Below, piece after piece: positions 1 through 8,378 of a stretch of 64,000 bases of DNA; the stretch's first letter is position 1; every line of letters starts with the position of its first letter. A program made the translations under genes and the position numbers. The stretch comes from SB11 sp965249955. GTDB taxonomy: Bacteria > Bacteroidota > Bacteroidia > UBA8524. The notes under the pieces are model-generated. The model was not told the DNA's origin, did not search any database, and worked only from the letters and a program-made list of their open reading frames with translations. The stretch is taken from assembly GCA_965249955.1 (NCBI GenBank), contig OZ252261.1:558001-622000 (forward strand). Reading direction: 5' to 3'.

Positions 1-619
1 GACCAACAACTTCAACAGGCACTACTTCATCATTAAATTTACCGGCTTCCCAAGCAGCAGCACTACGTTTGTATGAGTTTATAGCGTGCTCGTCTTGCGC
101 TTCACGGCTAATATTGTATTTGGCAGCAGCCAATTCAGCTGCATTACCCATCAAGTTGTTATGGTAAACATCGGTTAAACCGTCTTTTACTATACCATCA
201 ATCGTTTGTCCGTGTCCGTATTTTTGTCCGTAGCGGTTATTTTCAAGATAGTATGGTGTTTGGCTCATGTTTTCCATACCGCCTACTACAACTATATCAT
301 TATCACCAAGCATAATGCTTTGTGTCCCCAACATAGTGGCTTTAAGCCCTGATGCACACACTTTATTTACGGCAGTACAAGGCACTGTATTTGGTAAACC
401 TGCAAATATTGCTGCTTGCCTTGCAGGTGCTTGCCCTAAGTTGGCTTGTAACACGCTGCCCATAAATACCTCTTGCACTTGCTCGGGCGTAATACCTGCT
501 TTGCTAACTGCTGCTTTTATTGCAGTAGCACCCAGCTTAGTAGATTTAACAGTTGACAATGAACCTCCAAAGCTACCAATGGGGGTACGTACCGCTGAAA
601 CTATATATACTTCTTTCAT
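1..619 (-). CDS. Acetyl-CoA C-acetyltransferase (thiolase), N-terminal part, cut by window edge
   Basis: Thiolase-family enzyme that condenses or cleaves acetoacetyl-CoA and acetyl-CoA in the cytoplasm. Reading the minus strand from the ATG at 619 gives MKEVYIVSAVRTPIGSFGG, the typical thiolase N-terminus. The nucleophile motif NKVCASGLKA follows with Cys88, then the conserved GGMENMSQTPYYL segment. About 206 residues are visible and the C-terminal half with the GHP and CxG motifs lies outside the window. Degradative (AtoB, FadA-like) and biosynthetic (PhaA-like) roles cannot be separated from this part. The apparent plus-strand open frame across the same stretch is a shadow. No partner gene is visible on this side. 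Confidence 0.93.
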   Translation of the reverse strand, partial: MKEVYIVSAVRTPIGSFGGSLSTVKSTKLGATAIKAAVSKAGITPEQVQEVFMGSVLQANLGQAPARQAAIFAGLPNTVPCTAVNKVCASGLKATMLGTQSIMLGDNDIVVVGGMENMSQTPYYLENNRYGQKYGHGQTIDGIVKDGLTDVYHNNLMGNAAELAAAKYNISREAQDEHAINSYKRSAAAWEAGKFNDEVVPVEVVG

Positions 620-812
620 AATTATAAATTTGTCTACCGATTGTTTACTAAAAATTTATATTAACTTGCTATTTTTGTGGGCAAAAGTAGCCTAAAAAAA
701 ATTTTTTTATTCATTTTGCTTTGCTTTTGTAACCTTTTACGCATTTTTATCGTTTATGTAAATAAGAAATTACTTATATTAGTATACAGAACAAACTACC
801 TAAAATTACCTA

Positions 813-1580
813 ATGCCTATGAGTAAAATTATTACAAAAATCCTAGCCTGCATTTACGGTGCAGACAATGATGATGCCGTATTGGAGGGCTCTTTAAACT
901 TTGCGCGCGCATTTAACGCCCAACTTATTGTGGCTACCACAGAAGAAGGACGCAGAAATAGTGCCGAAGTGATTAACAACAGACTTGGGTCTGAAACTAT
1001 GAATGTGGAAAAAACCACACTTGATGATGAAAGCATTAAAACAGTGGTTAAACTAACTGAGAGTACCAATGCTGATTTAGTAGTGGTTTCATACTCAAAA
1101 CACACACAAGGCTTGATTAATTTGCTTGAAGTGCCTGTATTATCAATACTAAAAGGCTTTAAAAAAGGGCAAATACGTGAAATTGTGATGCCTATACACG
1201 ACAATACCGGTACCCGCCAAAAAATACCTGTGGCAACTGAAATTGCTAAAGTATTTGGTGCGACCATAAATATTGCCGTAGTAACTACAGATGACAAAGA
1301 AGAAATAGCAAGGTTAAAAACCTATGCTTATCAAGCTGAGAAGTACATACACGAAAAAGGTGGAAAATGTACTTACCAAATAGAAACGGATAAAAAAGTA
1401 GTGCCTGAAACCATTCGTATAGCCAAAGAAAATGGCTCAGACCTGATAATAATAATGAATGACCGTGATGGTGGTGGCTGGTTTAGCAAATCGCAAAGCC
1501 AACTTATTATGGAAGGCAGCGAAATACCCGTGCTTGTGGTTGAACCTAGAGATACTACAATATCGTACGCACAGTTATAA
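813..1580 (+). CDS. Universal stress protein, two Usp domains
   Basis: Cytoplasmic UspA-superfamily protein of 255 residues, the usual length of a tandem Usp protein. Domain one spans about residues 5-120 and contains the beta-strand pattern IITKILACIYGADNDD and LVVVSYS. Domain two spans about 128-250 and ends with SEIPVLVVEP, the last strand of the Usp fold. The glycine-rich ATP-binding signature G-x2-G-x9-G(S/T) is not clearly conserved, so nucleotide binding is uncertain. The start could also be the second Met (819), six bases downstream; neither has a Shine-Dalgarno sequence, as expected in Bacteroidota. Its 3' end lies only 11 bases from the end of the convergent peptidase gene. Confidence 0.85.
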   Translation: MPMSKIITKILACIYGADNDDAVLEGSLNFARAFNAQLIVATTEEGRRNSAEVINNRLGSETMNVEKTTLDDESIKTVVKLTESTNADLVVVSYSKHTQGLINLLEVPVLSILKGFKKGQIREIVMPIHDNTGTRQKIPVATEIAKVFGATINIAVVTTDDKEEIARLKTYAYQAEKYIHEKGGKCTYQIETDKKVVPETIRIAKENGSDLIIIMNDRDGGGWFSKSQSQLIMEGSEIPVLVVEPRDTTISYAQL

Positions 1581-1591
1581 ACAAATTTGGT

Positions 1592-3430
1592 TTAATACCG
1601 TATAAGCTTAAAAACTTGCGTTTGACCTAATTCTTGATTTTTAATCACTAAAAAATAAATACCGGGGGCAAAATTTTGTCCCCGAATTTGTTTATGATCA
1701 TCAATAACTTGGGTTGTATTATTGTAAACAGCCTTGCCCGCTGCATCAGTTAAGCTAATAACATATTTACCAGTTTGGTTAAAACTTATTTGTAAATCTT
1801 CACCGTTGGCAAAACCAAAGCTATTGTATACAGTACAAAAACCTTGTGCTTTATTGTTTATATCTTGCACACTAAGTGTGCACCCCGCAGGCCTGTCTAA
1901 TATGCCCATGCTTGCAAAAGCACATTGAATAATAAAAGTATTTGCCCCCCCGTTTTGTATACTATCTACCTGTAAAACTGCTTGTGCCAATTGGGGCATA
2001 TTAATGTTTGATGCAAGGCGATACAATGTACCCAACATTAGTTTATCGCTTTTCTCTCGCCCTAGTTGATCGTAAATACGTATAAAAGCCGTACTCCATA
2101 GTTGCCCATCCGTCCAAATACTATTAGTAAGGTTGGGGTATTTATTACCATAATCAATGGTACGACCTCTCCATCCACCATTATTACCATCCCACCCAAA
2201 AACCTTAGTCCAATTAAACGAGTCAATAATTTTACTATACGATACCGCAAAATAATCGCCCAAACCTTCATCAATTGCCCTGCGCTCTTGCCCTATGGCG
2301 GTATTGGGTGCTGCCCCAAATGAAAGTGCGTGCCCAAACTCGTGCACCACAACCTCTGCATCTTCTCCATCGGCTATACCTCCGTCGCCAAACAAAAGTG
2401 CCGGTGGTGAGTTTGATGCTGAAAACTGTGAGTTTTCAGTACTAAAGGCGTGTGCATCAACCTGTATTCTAAAATTAGGAAGATTATAGCCTAAGCTATG
2501 TACGTGGTTAATTTGTGTATTGAGATGATAAAAAGCATTTACCTCAGCAAACGAATATTCAGAGCGCAAAAACCTAAAAGTATCGCCCAAAGCCTTGCGA
2601 GTTGGTGGCCATACAGGGCCTGTAATTTCTTCAATATAAAAATTATTGTTTGCCAGTATAACCGAGTCGCCCTGAAGTGTACCGCGTATAATTCTTTTCT
2701 TTAACTCAGCTTGTAGCTCGGCATTGTCGGCACCGTTGTTATTAGCATATTGTCCTCCATACTCTTGGTGTGCAGTAGTTAAAGGGTCGGGGTCGTATAC
2801 ATAAGCATAAGCAGGAGTATCAGCAGCCATGTGCATATCAAGCTTATTGGTATACAACAACTCTCCATTTGAAGCAAATACAAGCTGATTGGTTATTTGT
2901 TGTTCACTATTTTGTAGGGTGAGATAAAATGAAGGCAAAATTTCATTTTGATGCTGCACCCAAACCGCTACGCTATTTAGCAGGTTAAGTGCGGGGTAAT
3001 TGCTTTGAGAAAAGCTGCTTATTTGTTGTTGTGATAAAAAGTTTAATGATGTAGCATTGTTAATGGTTTCAAAATTGTGATACACCCAGCGTATAGTACT
3101 ACTTTTATCAATAAAGGCTTTTATTTGTCGGCCGTATACCTCTTTCCCACTAAAGGTGAGAGCATAGGTATAATAAGCTCCTTCAGGGCTTTGACGTGTG
3201 CAGGCTAGTTTAAGGCTTGTGCTTTTAGGATATTGAGCTAAAAAATTCTGTTGTAAATAGGTTGCTAAATCTTGTTGGGGTTGTTGTGCATCAATTGCTT
3301 GATTGCTAAAAATTTGTGTGCCCTTTAATCCCTCAATATAGTTTTGCAAACTACCACCTTGTACAGGGCTTTGTGAATAGCCTGCAATAGCTACTAGCAA
3401 ACTAAATAGAACACTAAAATATTTTTTCAT
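1592..3430 (-). CDS. Secreted HEXXH zinc metallopeptidase (thermolysin/fungalysin-like) with T9SS sorting domain
   Basis: Predicted exported zinc peptidase of 612 residues. A signal peptide covers about residues 1-19 (ending GYSQ). Residues about 20-210 resemble an FTP/PepSY-type propeptide region. The catalytic motif HEFGH is at residues 363-367, and the downstream DEGLGDYFA supplies the third zinc ligand, probably Glu388, as in gluzincins of the M4/M36 type. The last about 75 residues (NGEDLQISF through GIYFLVIKN) form a T9SS type A sorting domain, so the protein should cross the outer membrane through T9SS. It overlaps yigZ by 4 bases (ATGA), suggesting translational coupling. The exact MEROPS family is uncertain. 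Confidence 0.85.
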   Translation of the reverse strand: MKKYFSVLFSLLVAIAGYSQSPVQGGSLQNYIEGLKGTQIFSNQAIDAQQPQQDLATYLQQNFLAQYPKSTSLKLACTRQSPEGAYYTYALTFSGKEVYGRQIKAFIDKSSTIRWVYHNFETINNATSLNFLSQQQISSFSQSNYPALNLLNSVAVWVQHQNEILPSFYLTLQNSEQQITNQLVFASNGELLYTNKLDMHMAADTPAYAYVYDPDPLTTAHQEYGGQYANNNGADNAELQAELKKRIIRGTLQGDSVILANNNFYIEEITGPVWPPTRKALGDTFRFLRSEYSFAEVNAFYHLNTQINHVHSLGYNLPNFRIQVDAHAFSTENSQFSASNSPPALLFGDGGIADGEDAEVVVHEFGHALSFGAAPNTAIGQERRAIDEGLGDYFAVSYSKIIDSFNWTKVFGWDGNNGGWRGRTIDYGNKYPNLTNSIWTDGQLWSTAFIRIYDQLGREKSDKLMLGTLYRLASNINMPQLAQAVLQVDSIQNGGANTFIIQCAFASMGILDRPAGCTLSVQDINNKAQGFCTVYNSFGFANGEDLQISFNQTGKYVISLTDAAGKAVYNNTTQVIDDHKQIRGQNFAPGIYFLVIKNQELGQTQVFKLIRY

Positions 3431-4041
3431 GTATAGCCAATAAAACTAAGTTCAAAATTGCGGAAATCGTGCCACAAATTATGCACTTCTTCAACTTTTG
3501 ATTTTCTAACCGTAAAAATAACTTTGCCTTGTACCTGCTTATCTACTGACAGTATTTGTGCGCCTAACGTTCGCAAAAATCTAAAAACATCACCTTCTGC
3601 ATCGTAATTATATACGGCACTAAAACTGCCTTCTATTAGTTTTTCTTCAATACCTGCTTCGTCTAATGCCAATTTTGCGGCATTGCCATAGGCAGTAATT
3701 AATCCACCTGCACCCAATAATGTACCGCCAAAATAGCGTACCACTACCACCAGCACATTGGTTAGCCCTTTTGAGGCTATTTGGCGCAATATGGGCTTAC
3801 CTGCTGTATTTGATGGTTCGCCATCATCATTGGCGCGCTGGGCACTTTTATCAGGGTTTAGCACCCACGCATAGCAATGATGGCTTGCATCAGCATATTG
3901 ATTTTTAAGTTCTTCAAGTCGGGTTTTTATGTCTTCATCATTAAACACAGGATAGGCATAGGCAAAAAATTTGCTTCCGCGGTCTTTTAACAGCGCTTCA
4001 CCTGTTTGTGCAGGTATGGTATAGGTATCGTCAAACAACAT
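3427..4041 (-). CDS. yigZ: YigZ/IMPACT family protein
   Basis: Cytoplasmic protein of 204 residues with the UPF0029/IMPACT domain. The family hallmark is visible as DDGEPSNTAGKPIL followed by NVLVVVVRYFGGTLLGAGGLITAYG at about residues 75-125. The C-terminal about 65 residues correspond to the DUF1949 (EF-G-like ferredoxin-fold) domain. Length matches bacterial YigZ. The molecular role in bacteria is poorly defined; eukaryotic IMPACT regulates Gcn2, which is not informative here. It is the upstream gene of a two-gene unit with the secreted peptidase, joined by a 4-base overlap, although no functional link between them is obvious. Confidence 0.9.
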   Translation of the reverse strand: MLFDDTYTIPAQTGEALLKDRGSKFFAYAYPVFNDEDIKTRLEELKNQYADASHHCYAWVLNPDKSAQRANDDGEPSNTAGKPILRQIASKGLTNVLVVVVRYFGGTLLGAGGLITAYGNAAKLALDEAGIEEKLIEGSFSAVYNYDAEGDVFRFLRTLGAQILSVDKQVQGKVIFTVRKSKVEEVHNLWHDFRNFELSFIGYT

Positions 4042-4128
4042 TTGCCTTCAAGTTTACAATTTATAGGGGCAAATACTAAATAATGTACTGTTTAAATGTT
4101 AGACTGGTTAAAACCAGCCTCCATGGCT

Positions 4129-4172
4129 ATTACATCACAAAGGGCGACTTAAGTCGCCCTTTGTGATGTAAT
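4129..4172. repeat. 44-bp perfect palindrome between yigZ and pyrD
   Basis: Every base from 4129 to 4150 pairs with its partner from 4172 back to 4151, with no loop. The central core is GGGCGACTTAAGTCGCCC. The palindrome lies 87 bases upstream of yigZ and 91 bases downstream of pyrD stop. There is no long T run on either side, so a standard intrinsic terminator is not clear. A shorter hairpin, CTGGTTAAAACCAG, sits just before it at 4103-4116. Confidence 0.8.
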
Positions 4173-4188
4173 TTGGAGAGTAGTGGGT

Positions 4189-4257
4189 TTGAAATCCTAT
4201 AAAATAGCATGTCGGGTTTCAACCCAACACTATTCATACCTATCGGAGTATGAAGTT
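4189..4257 (+). repeat. Dispersed copy of the hairpin unit found in tandem at 24.5 kb
   Basis: The stretch TCGGGTTTCAACCCAAC at 4212-4227 followed by ACTATTCATACCTATCGGA matches the order and wording of the 113-bp repeat unit at 24486-24937 (TCGGGTTGAAACCCGACG, then CTATTCATACCTTACGGA). The preceding TCCTATAAAATAGCATG also resembles the unit's CCTATCGCAAAATACA. A further small hairpin, TTCATAC paired with GTATGAA, closes the copy. It lies between two genes transcribed on the minus strand. Confidence 0.6.
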
Positions 4258-4261
4258 ATCC

Positions 4262-5284
4262 TTACAGGTTATTTATCTCTTTTATCAAGTTAGGCCCACT
4301 ATAAATAAAGCCAGTATATAGCTGAACCAAGCTTGCTCCTGCATCCAATTTTTCTTTGGCATCGGCAGCCGTCATAATACCGCCAACGGCTATAATGGGT
4401 ATTTTACCATTACTTTTTTGGTGTAGATAACGTACCACTTCGGTACTACGATTTTTTACGGGCGCGCCGCTAATACCGCCTGCGCCCAGTTGTTCTACTG
4501 TTAATGCATCGGTTTGTAGGCGTTCTCTACTTATGGTAGTATTGGTGGCTACTATACCGTCAATGCCTGCTGTAGCCACTATTTCCAATATTTCGTCCAG
4601 TTGCTCGTTGGCCACATCTGGTGCTATTTTTAAAAATATAGGGCGGCTGGGTTTGCCGTTTTGCACATTTGTTTTTCGTAAATCGGCCAATCTATTTAAA
4701 AGAGCTGTAAGCGGTTCTTTATCTTGTAAGGCACGAAGATTAGGCGTATTTGGCGAGCTTACGTTTACTGTAAAATAATCAACATCATCGTACAAGCGAA
4801 TAAAGCATTTTTCGTAATCGCTAATGGCTTGCTCGTTTGGGGTAATTTTGTTTTTGCCAATGTTACCGCCTATTATCACTTTACTTTTTACTTGTGGCAA
4901 TCGGTTAGCCACTACATCTACCCCTTGGTTGTTAAAACCTAATCGGTTTAATAAGGCTTTATCTTTGGTTAGGCGAAAAAGACGGGGTTGCTCATTACCC
5001 GATTGTGGCAATGGGGTTACCGTACCTACCTCTATGTGTCCAAAACCCAGTGCTGCCAAAGCATCTATATATTTTGCATTTTTATCAAAACCTGCTGCTA
5101 AACCTACCTTATTTGGAAAAGTAATTCCTGCTATGGTAACCGGTTGACTTTTACTTTTGAATAATGCTTTTATGATGAATGCCGTTGGCGGAAAGGCTAC
5201 TAAACGATGCAACCAATCCATTGTAAAATAGTGTGCCCTTTCGGCAGAAAGCATAAATAGTATGTTGCGAATAATGGAATACAT
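4262..5284 (-). CDS. pyrD: Dihydroorotate dehydrogenase (quinone), class 2
   Basis: Fourth step of de novo pyrimidine synthesis, oxidising dihydroorotate to orotate with FMN and passing electrons to membrane quinone. The 340-residue length and an N-terminal amphipathic extension (about residues 1-45) fit the membrane-associated class 2 enzyme. Visible motifs are FPNKVGLAAGFDKNAKYIDA, GTVTPLPQSGNEQPRLFRL and NVSSPNTPNLRALQ with the catalytic Ser of class 2. The phosphate-binding end has IIAVGGIMTAADA and LVQLYTGFIYSGP. It starts 10 bases after the tamL stop codon, so the two are probably cotranscribed. Confidence 0.96.
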   Translation of the reverse strand: MYSIIRNILFMLSAERAHYFTMDWLHRLVAFPPTAFIIKALFKSKSQPVTIAGITFPNKVGLAAGFDKNAKYIDALAALGFGHIEVGTVTPLPQSGNEQPRLFRLTKDKALLNRLGFNNQGVDVVANRLPQVKSKVIIGGNIGKNKITPNEQAISDYEKCFIRLYDDVDYFTVNVSSPNTPNLRALQDKEPLTALLNRLADLRKTNVQNGKPSRPIFLKIAPDVANEQLDEILEIVATAGIDGIVATNTTISRERLQTDALTVEQLGAGGISGAPVKNRSTEVVRYLHQKSNGKIPIIAVGGIMTAADAKEKLDAGASLVQLYTGFIYSGPNLIKEINNL

Positions 5285-5294
5285 ATATAATTTT

Positions 5295-7658
5295 CTAAAA
5301 CGGATAACCTAAGCCTAAATTGAGTACTAATGATGGAAAAAATTTACGGCTGCCATTGCTGTAATCATCTAGCAACCAACGTTCTTTACTTGGTAATTCA
5401 GGATTGCGCAAAGGCACTCCAAAATCAAACCTCAACACAAAAAAAGAAAAATCGAATCTTAGCCCAACTCCTGAGTTAAGAGCCATTTGATTGAGAAAGG
5501 TTTGGGGGTTAAACTCAACACCCTGCCTACCTGCAATGGGGCGGGTGTACCAAATATTACCTGCATCAATAAATAATGCACCTTCAAGCAAGTTGTGAAT
5601 AATACTAAACCTGTATTCGGTTTGGGCTTCTATAATTAGTTCTCCGCTTCGGTCGGCTCTTACCCCTGGGTCGTTGTTAGCATAATTACCTGGCCCCACA
5701 GTACGTGGTCGCCAACCGCGAAGGCTATTTGCTCCACCTATAAAATAGCGGCGTACAAAGGGCATTGTGGTTGAGTTGCCATAGGCTCGCCCAACACCTG
5801 TATGCAGTCGGTAGGCAAATGTATTGTACTCGTTTAGTACTTGTGTATAACGTATATCAATATCTAATTTTACAAACTGCTCAAAGTTTACATTGTCAAT
5901 CTTATAAATACCATCTGCGGGTAAGGGCACACTTGCCCCTTTCATAAAACGGGTTAAACCCCATCCTGCTGATTCTAACATTACCCTAGAAAAAAAATGT
6001 GACCCCGTAGGGCTAAGTATCTTATCGCTATATACCCAAGTGATACGGGTATTGGTGATAAGATTGGTAGTAAACAAATTAGCAATAAACACACTATCGG
6101 CAGGGTTTACCAATGATAGAAAATCGCGTTTGGCGTTGGTTTTGTTAAACGATACTTCAAACAAAGAGACATTGAAATTGTGTAGCAAATTACTGCTTGC
6201 AAATAATTCACTATAACCTAGTGAAAGTACTCTACGGCTAAAATCTATATTCGACTCGTAAATAAAATTCCCCACCAATGCCGAGCGGGTATTTCGCAAC
6301 TCCCACCGCTTTTGAAAGGGCTTTAGCACTGTTACTCTTGGCAAACCTAGCGTTCCTGTAACATTGTGCTCAATATTGCTTAAAAACTGTAAACTATCGT
6401 TGTTACGCACTTGCCCTTCTAGTGATATTCGGTACCTAAGTTCAAAAGTTTCTGCACTACCAAACAGGTTTCTGTTTCTATAAGTTACGGCATTTGCCAA
6501 ACCATAGTTTCGCAAGTTATTTTGTTCAACAGCATTATTTTGGTCAGAAGTTATTAACTGAGGTTCAAGCAAGTATTCATGCCTTTTATCGGGCACAAGG
6601 TTAATATAACAGTTTAGCTTTCCCTCAATGGTGTCTTTATCAAACGAAATACTGGTTTGCCTAAACAACTGCACATCGTTAAGGCTATTATAGGTATTAT
6701 CTACCTTCTCTTGATTAAAGGTTGCCTGCGGCTCAATCAAAATTCTGCGCAGCAAAATTTCTTCGTTTATTTTATACTCGTTAAGGTTTATCCATACACC
6801 ATCAGTTGTGTGCCAATTTATACGTGTATCCGGACTATCAACGTCAGCAGGGTTAACCACATTTACATATACATTGTTAATACTGTACCGTTGGTGGGGG
6901 GTAAACAAATCAGGGTTTCGTATTTGTAAATCGATGTTTACATAATTACCTGCAATAGCACTATCAACAGAAAAAACAATATATTCTTTATTGAAAAAAT
7001 AGTAGCCGTCTTCGCGCAATTTTTTTGTAATCCGTTCTCGCTCTTCAGCAATTATTTCTGCACTAAAAAATCCACCTTCTTTTAGTTTCGAGTTTTTTGC
7101 ATCATCAAACACCTTAAAATACAATCGTTTGTCATCAATACCATAGGTTATAGTTTTAATCCTATACTTGGCATTGGTTTGCACATTGTATTGTATGGTA
7201 GCTTTTTGGCTTTTATTTTTTTTGGGAATAACTGTATAAGTAACTTCACGGTTAAAATAACCGTTATTGAACAAATAAGCTTCTATTTGCCTTGCCGATT
7301 CTTCAATTTTAACGGTATCAAGTATTACAGGCTCTTCGCCAATTTTGTTGCGTACAAATTTTCTGATTTTTTTTGATGTATCGCCGCGCATACCATAGTT
7401 GTATGCCCGCAAATAAAACCGCCAAAAACCAAACAGGCGTTTATTGGGTTTTTGTTTTACTAATAGCTTTGCACCTTCGCTTAATTTTTTTTCCTCAATC
7501 CCTTTTATTTCTACTTTGTTTACTAGTAGTTCATCGTTGTTTAATTCTTGTGTTATTTTGCAACTTGATATAAAAAGTAGTACCGTTAACCCAAGAAAAA
7601 TATTTCTTGTGCTTATATAAAGCCCATACTGCCCATGCTTACTAAATCCGAAATTCAA
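5295..7658 (-). CDS. tamL: TamL-type BamA/TamA family outer membrane lipoprotein
   Basis: Omp85-superfamily protein of 787 residues. A lipobox (LLFISSC, Cys33) replaces the usual cleavable signal peptide, which is the mark of the Bacteroidota TamL lipoproteins that pair with TamB. POTRA-like repeats occupy roughly residues 45-400. The C-terminal half is a 16-strand barrel with the Omp85 motif MPFVRRYFIGGANSLRGW near residue 640 and ends LVLNLGLGYPF. The only in-frame start giving the full signal is a TTG at 7658, which overlaps the divergent methyltransferase start by 24 bases. A TATTTTTG box on the minus strand at 7692-7699, inside that neighbour, could serve as its -7 element. pyrD follows 10 bases downstream. 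Confidence 0.88.
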   Translation of the reverse strand: MNFGFSKHGQYGLYISTRNIFLGLTVLLFISSCKITQELNNDELLVNKVEIKGIEEKKLSEGAKLLVKQKPNKRLFGFWRFYLRAYNYGMRGDTSKKIRKFVRNKIGEEPVILDTVKIEESARQIEAYLFNNGYFNREVTYTVIPKKNKSQKATIQYNVQTNAKYRIKTITYGIDDKRLYFKVFDDAKNSKLKEGGFFSAEIIAEERERITKKLREDGYYFFNKEYIVFSVDSAIAGNYVNIDLQIRNPDLFTPHQRYSINNVYVNVVNPADVDSPDTRINWHTTDGVWINLNEYKINEEILLRRILIEPQATFNQEKVDNTYNSLNDVQLFRQTSISFDKDTIEGKLNCYINLVPDKRHEYLLEPQLITSDQNNAVEQNNLRNYGLANAVTYRNRNLFGSAETFELRYRISLEGQVRNNDSLQFLSNIEHNVTGTLGLPRVTVLKPFQKRWELRNTRSALVGNFIYESNIDFSRRVLSLGYSELFASSNLLHNFNVSLFEVSFNKTNAKRDFLSLVNPADSVFIANLFTTNLITNTRITWVYSDKILSPTGSHFFSRVMLESAGWGLTRFMKGASVPLPADGIYKIDNVNFEQFVKLDIDIRYTQVLNEYNTFAYRLHTGVGRAYGNSTTMPFVRRYFIGGANSLRGWRPRTVGPGNYANNDPGVRADRSGELIIEAQTEYRFSIIHNLLEGALFIDAGNIWYTRPIAGRQGVEFNPQTFLNQMALNSGVGLRFDFSFFVLRFDFGVPLRNPELPSKERWLLDDYSNGSRKFFPSLVLNLGLGYPF

Positions 7659-8378
7659 CTGGTAAAATCGCTACGTTCAAAAAAATTCAGGCAAAAATAC
7701 AACCAATTTATTGTTGAGGGTGAAAAAGCAGTTGCCGAAGCACTACAAAATAATTTGGAAGTGGTGCAGGTGTTTGGTACTGAAGAGTGGAGAACACTAT
7801 ACCTACCCCTATTAGGAAAAGTGCCTTACACTACCGTCAACACTAAAGAACTAGAACGTATCAGTGGTTTTGAACAGCCCAATAAAGCGTTAGCTTTATT
7901 GGCTTTGCCACAAACCGATTTTGATACAAATATTTTTAATGAACACTTAACTATTGCACTTGATTTTATTCAGGATCCCGGAAACTTGGGTACTATTATT
8001 CGCACGGCTGATTGGTATGGTATAAAACATATTGTATGCTCTGAAAACTGTGTTGATGCCTTTAGCCCAAAGGTAATAAATGCTACTATGGGCAGTTTTG
8101 CCCGCGTGCAGGTGCACTATGTTAACCTTGAAGAGGTTTTAACGCCCTATGCTAACCGCTTGTATGCGTGTGTAATGAATGGTACTTCTGTATACGAAAT
8201 AAAGAATGCCGACAAGCCTATTGTATTAATAGGAAACGAGGGTAAAGGTATTAGCGATAGCTTGCTTCAATTGGCACAAAATAAAATAAGTATACCACGA
8301 AGGGGAAAGGCAGAATCTTTAAACGCGGCGGTAGCAACGGCTGTTATCGTTGATTGCGTGGTGAGAGTTCTTCCATAG
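7635..8378 (+). CDS. TrmH/SpoU-family RNA 2'-O-methyltransferase
   Basis: SPOUT-class S-adenosylmethionine methyltransferase acting on rRNA or tRNA ribose. The 247-residue protein has an N-terminal substrate-binding domain (about 1-95, L30e-like). The three SpoU motifs follow: motif 1 DFIQDPGNLGTIIRTADWYG, motif 2 VLIGNEGKGIS and motif 3 ISIPRRGKAESLNAAVATAV, which form the trefoil knot. Closest known role is RlmB/TsnR-like 23S rRNA modification, but the exact target cannot be told. Its first 24 bases overlap the divergent tamL 5' end, and its last 35 bases overlap the convergent gene that follows. Confidence 0.92.
   Translation: MLTKSEIQLVKSLRSKKFRQKYNQFIVEGEKAVAEALQNNLEVVQVFGTEEWRTLYLPLLGKVPYTTVNTKELERISGFEQPNKALALLALPQTDFDTNIFNEHLTIALDFIQDPGNLGTIIRTADWYGIKHIVCSENCVDAFSPKVINATMGSFARVQVHYVNLEEVLTPYANRLYACVMNGTSVYEIKNADKPIVLIGNEGKGISDSLLQLAQNKISIPRRGKAESLNAAVATAVIVDCVVRVLP

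Noticed and set aside
267..695. Plus-strand open frame of 142 residues
   Set aside because: It is antisense to the thiolase gene, whose minus-strand product has all expected motifs.
1592..3430. Firm assignment of the HEXXH peptidase to M36
   Set aside because: The HEFGH and DEGLGDY motifs fit gluzincins generally; the exact family was not decidable by eye.
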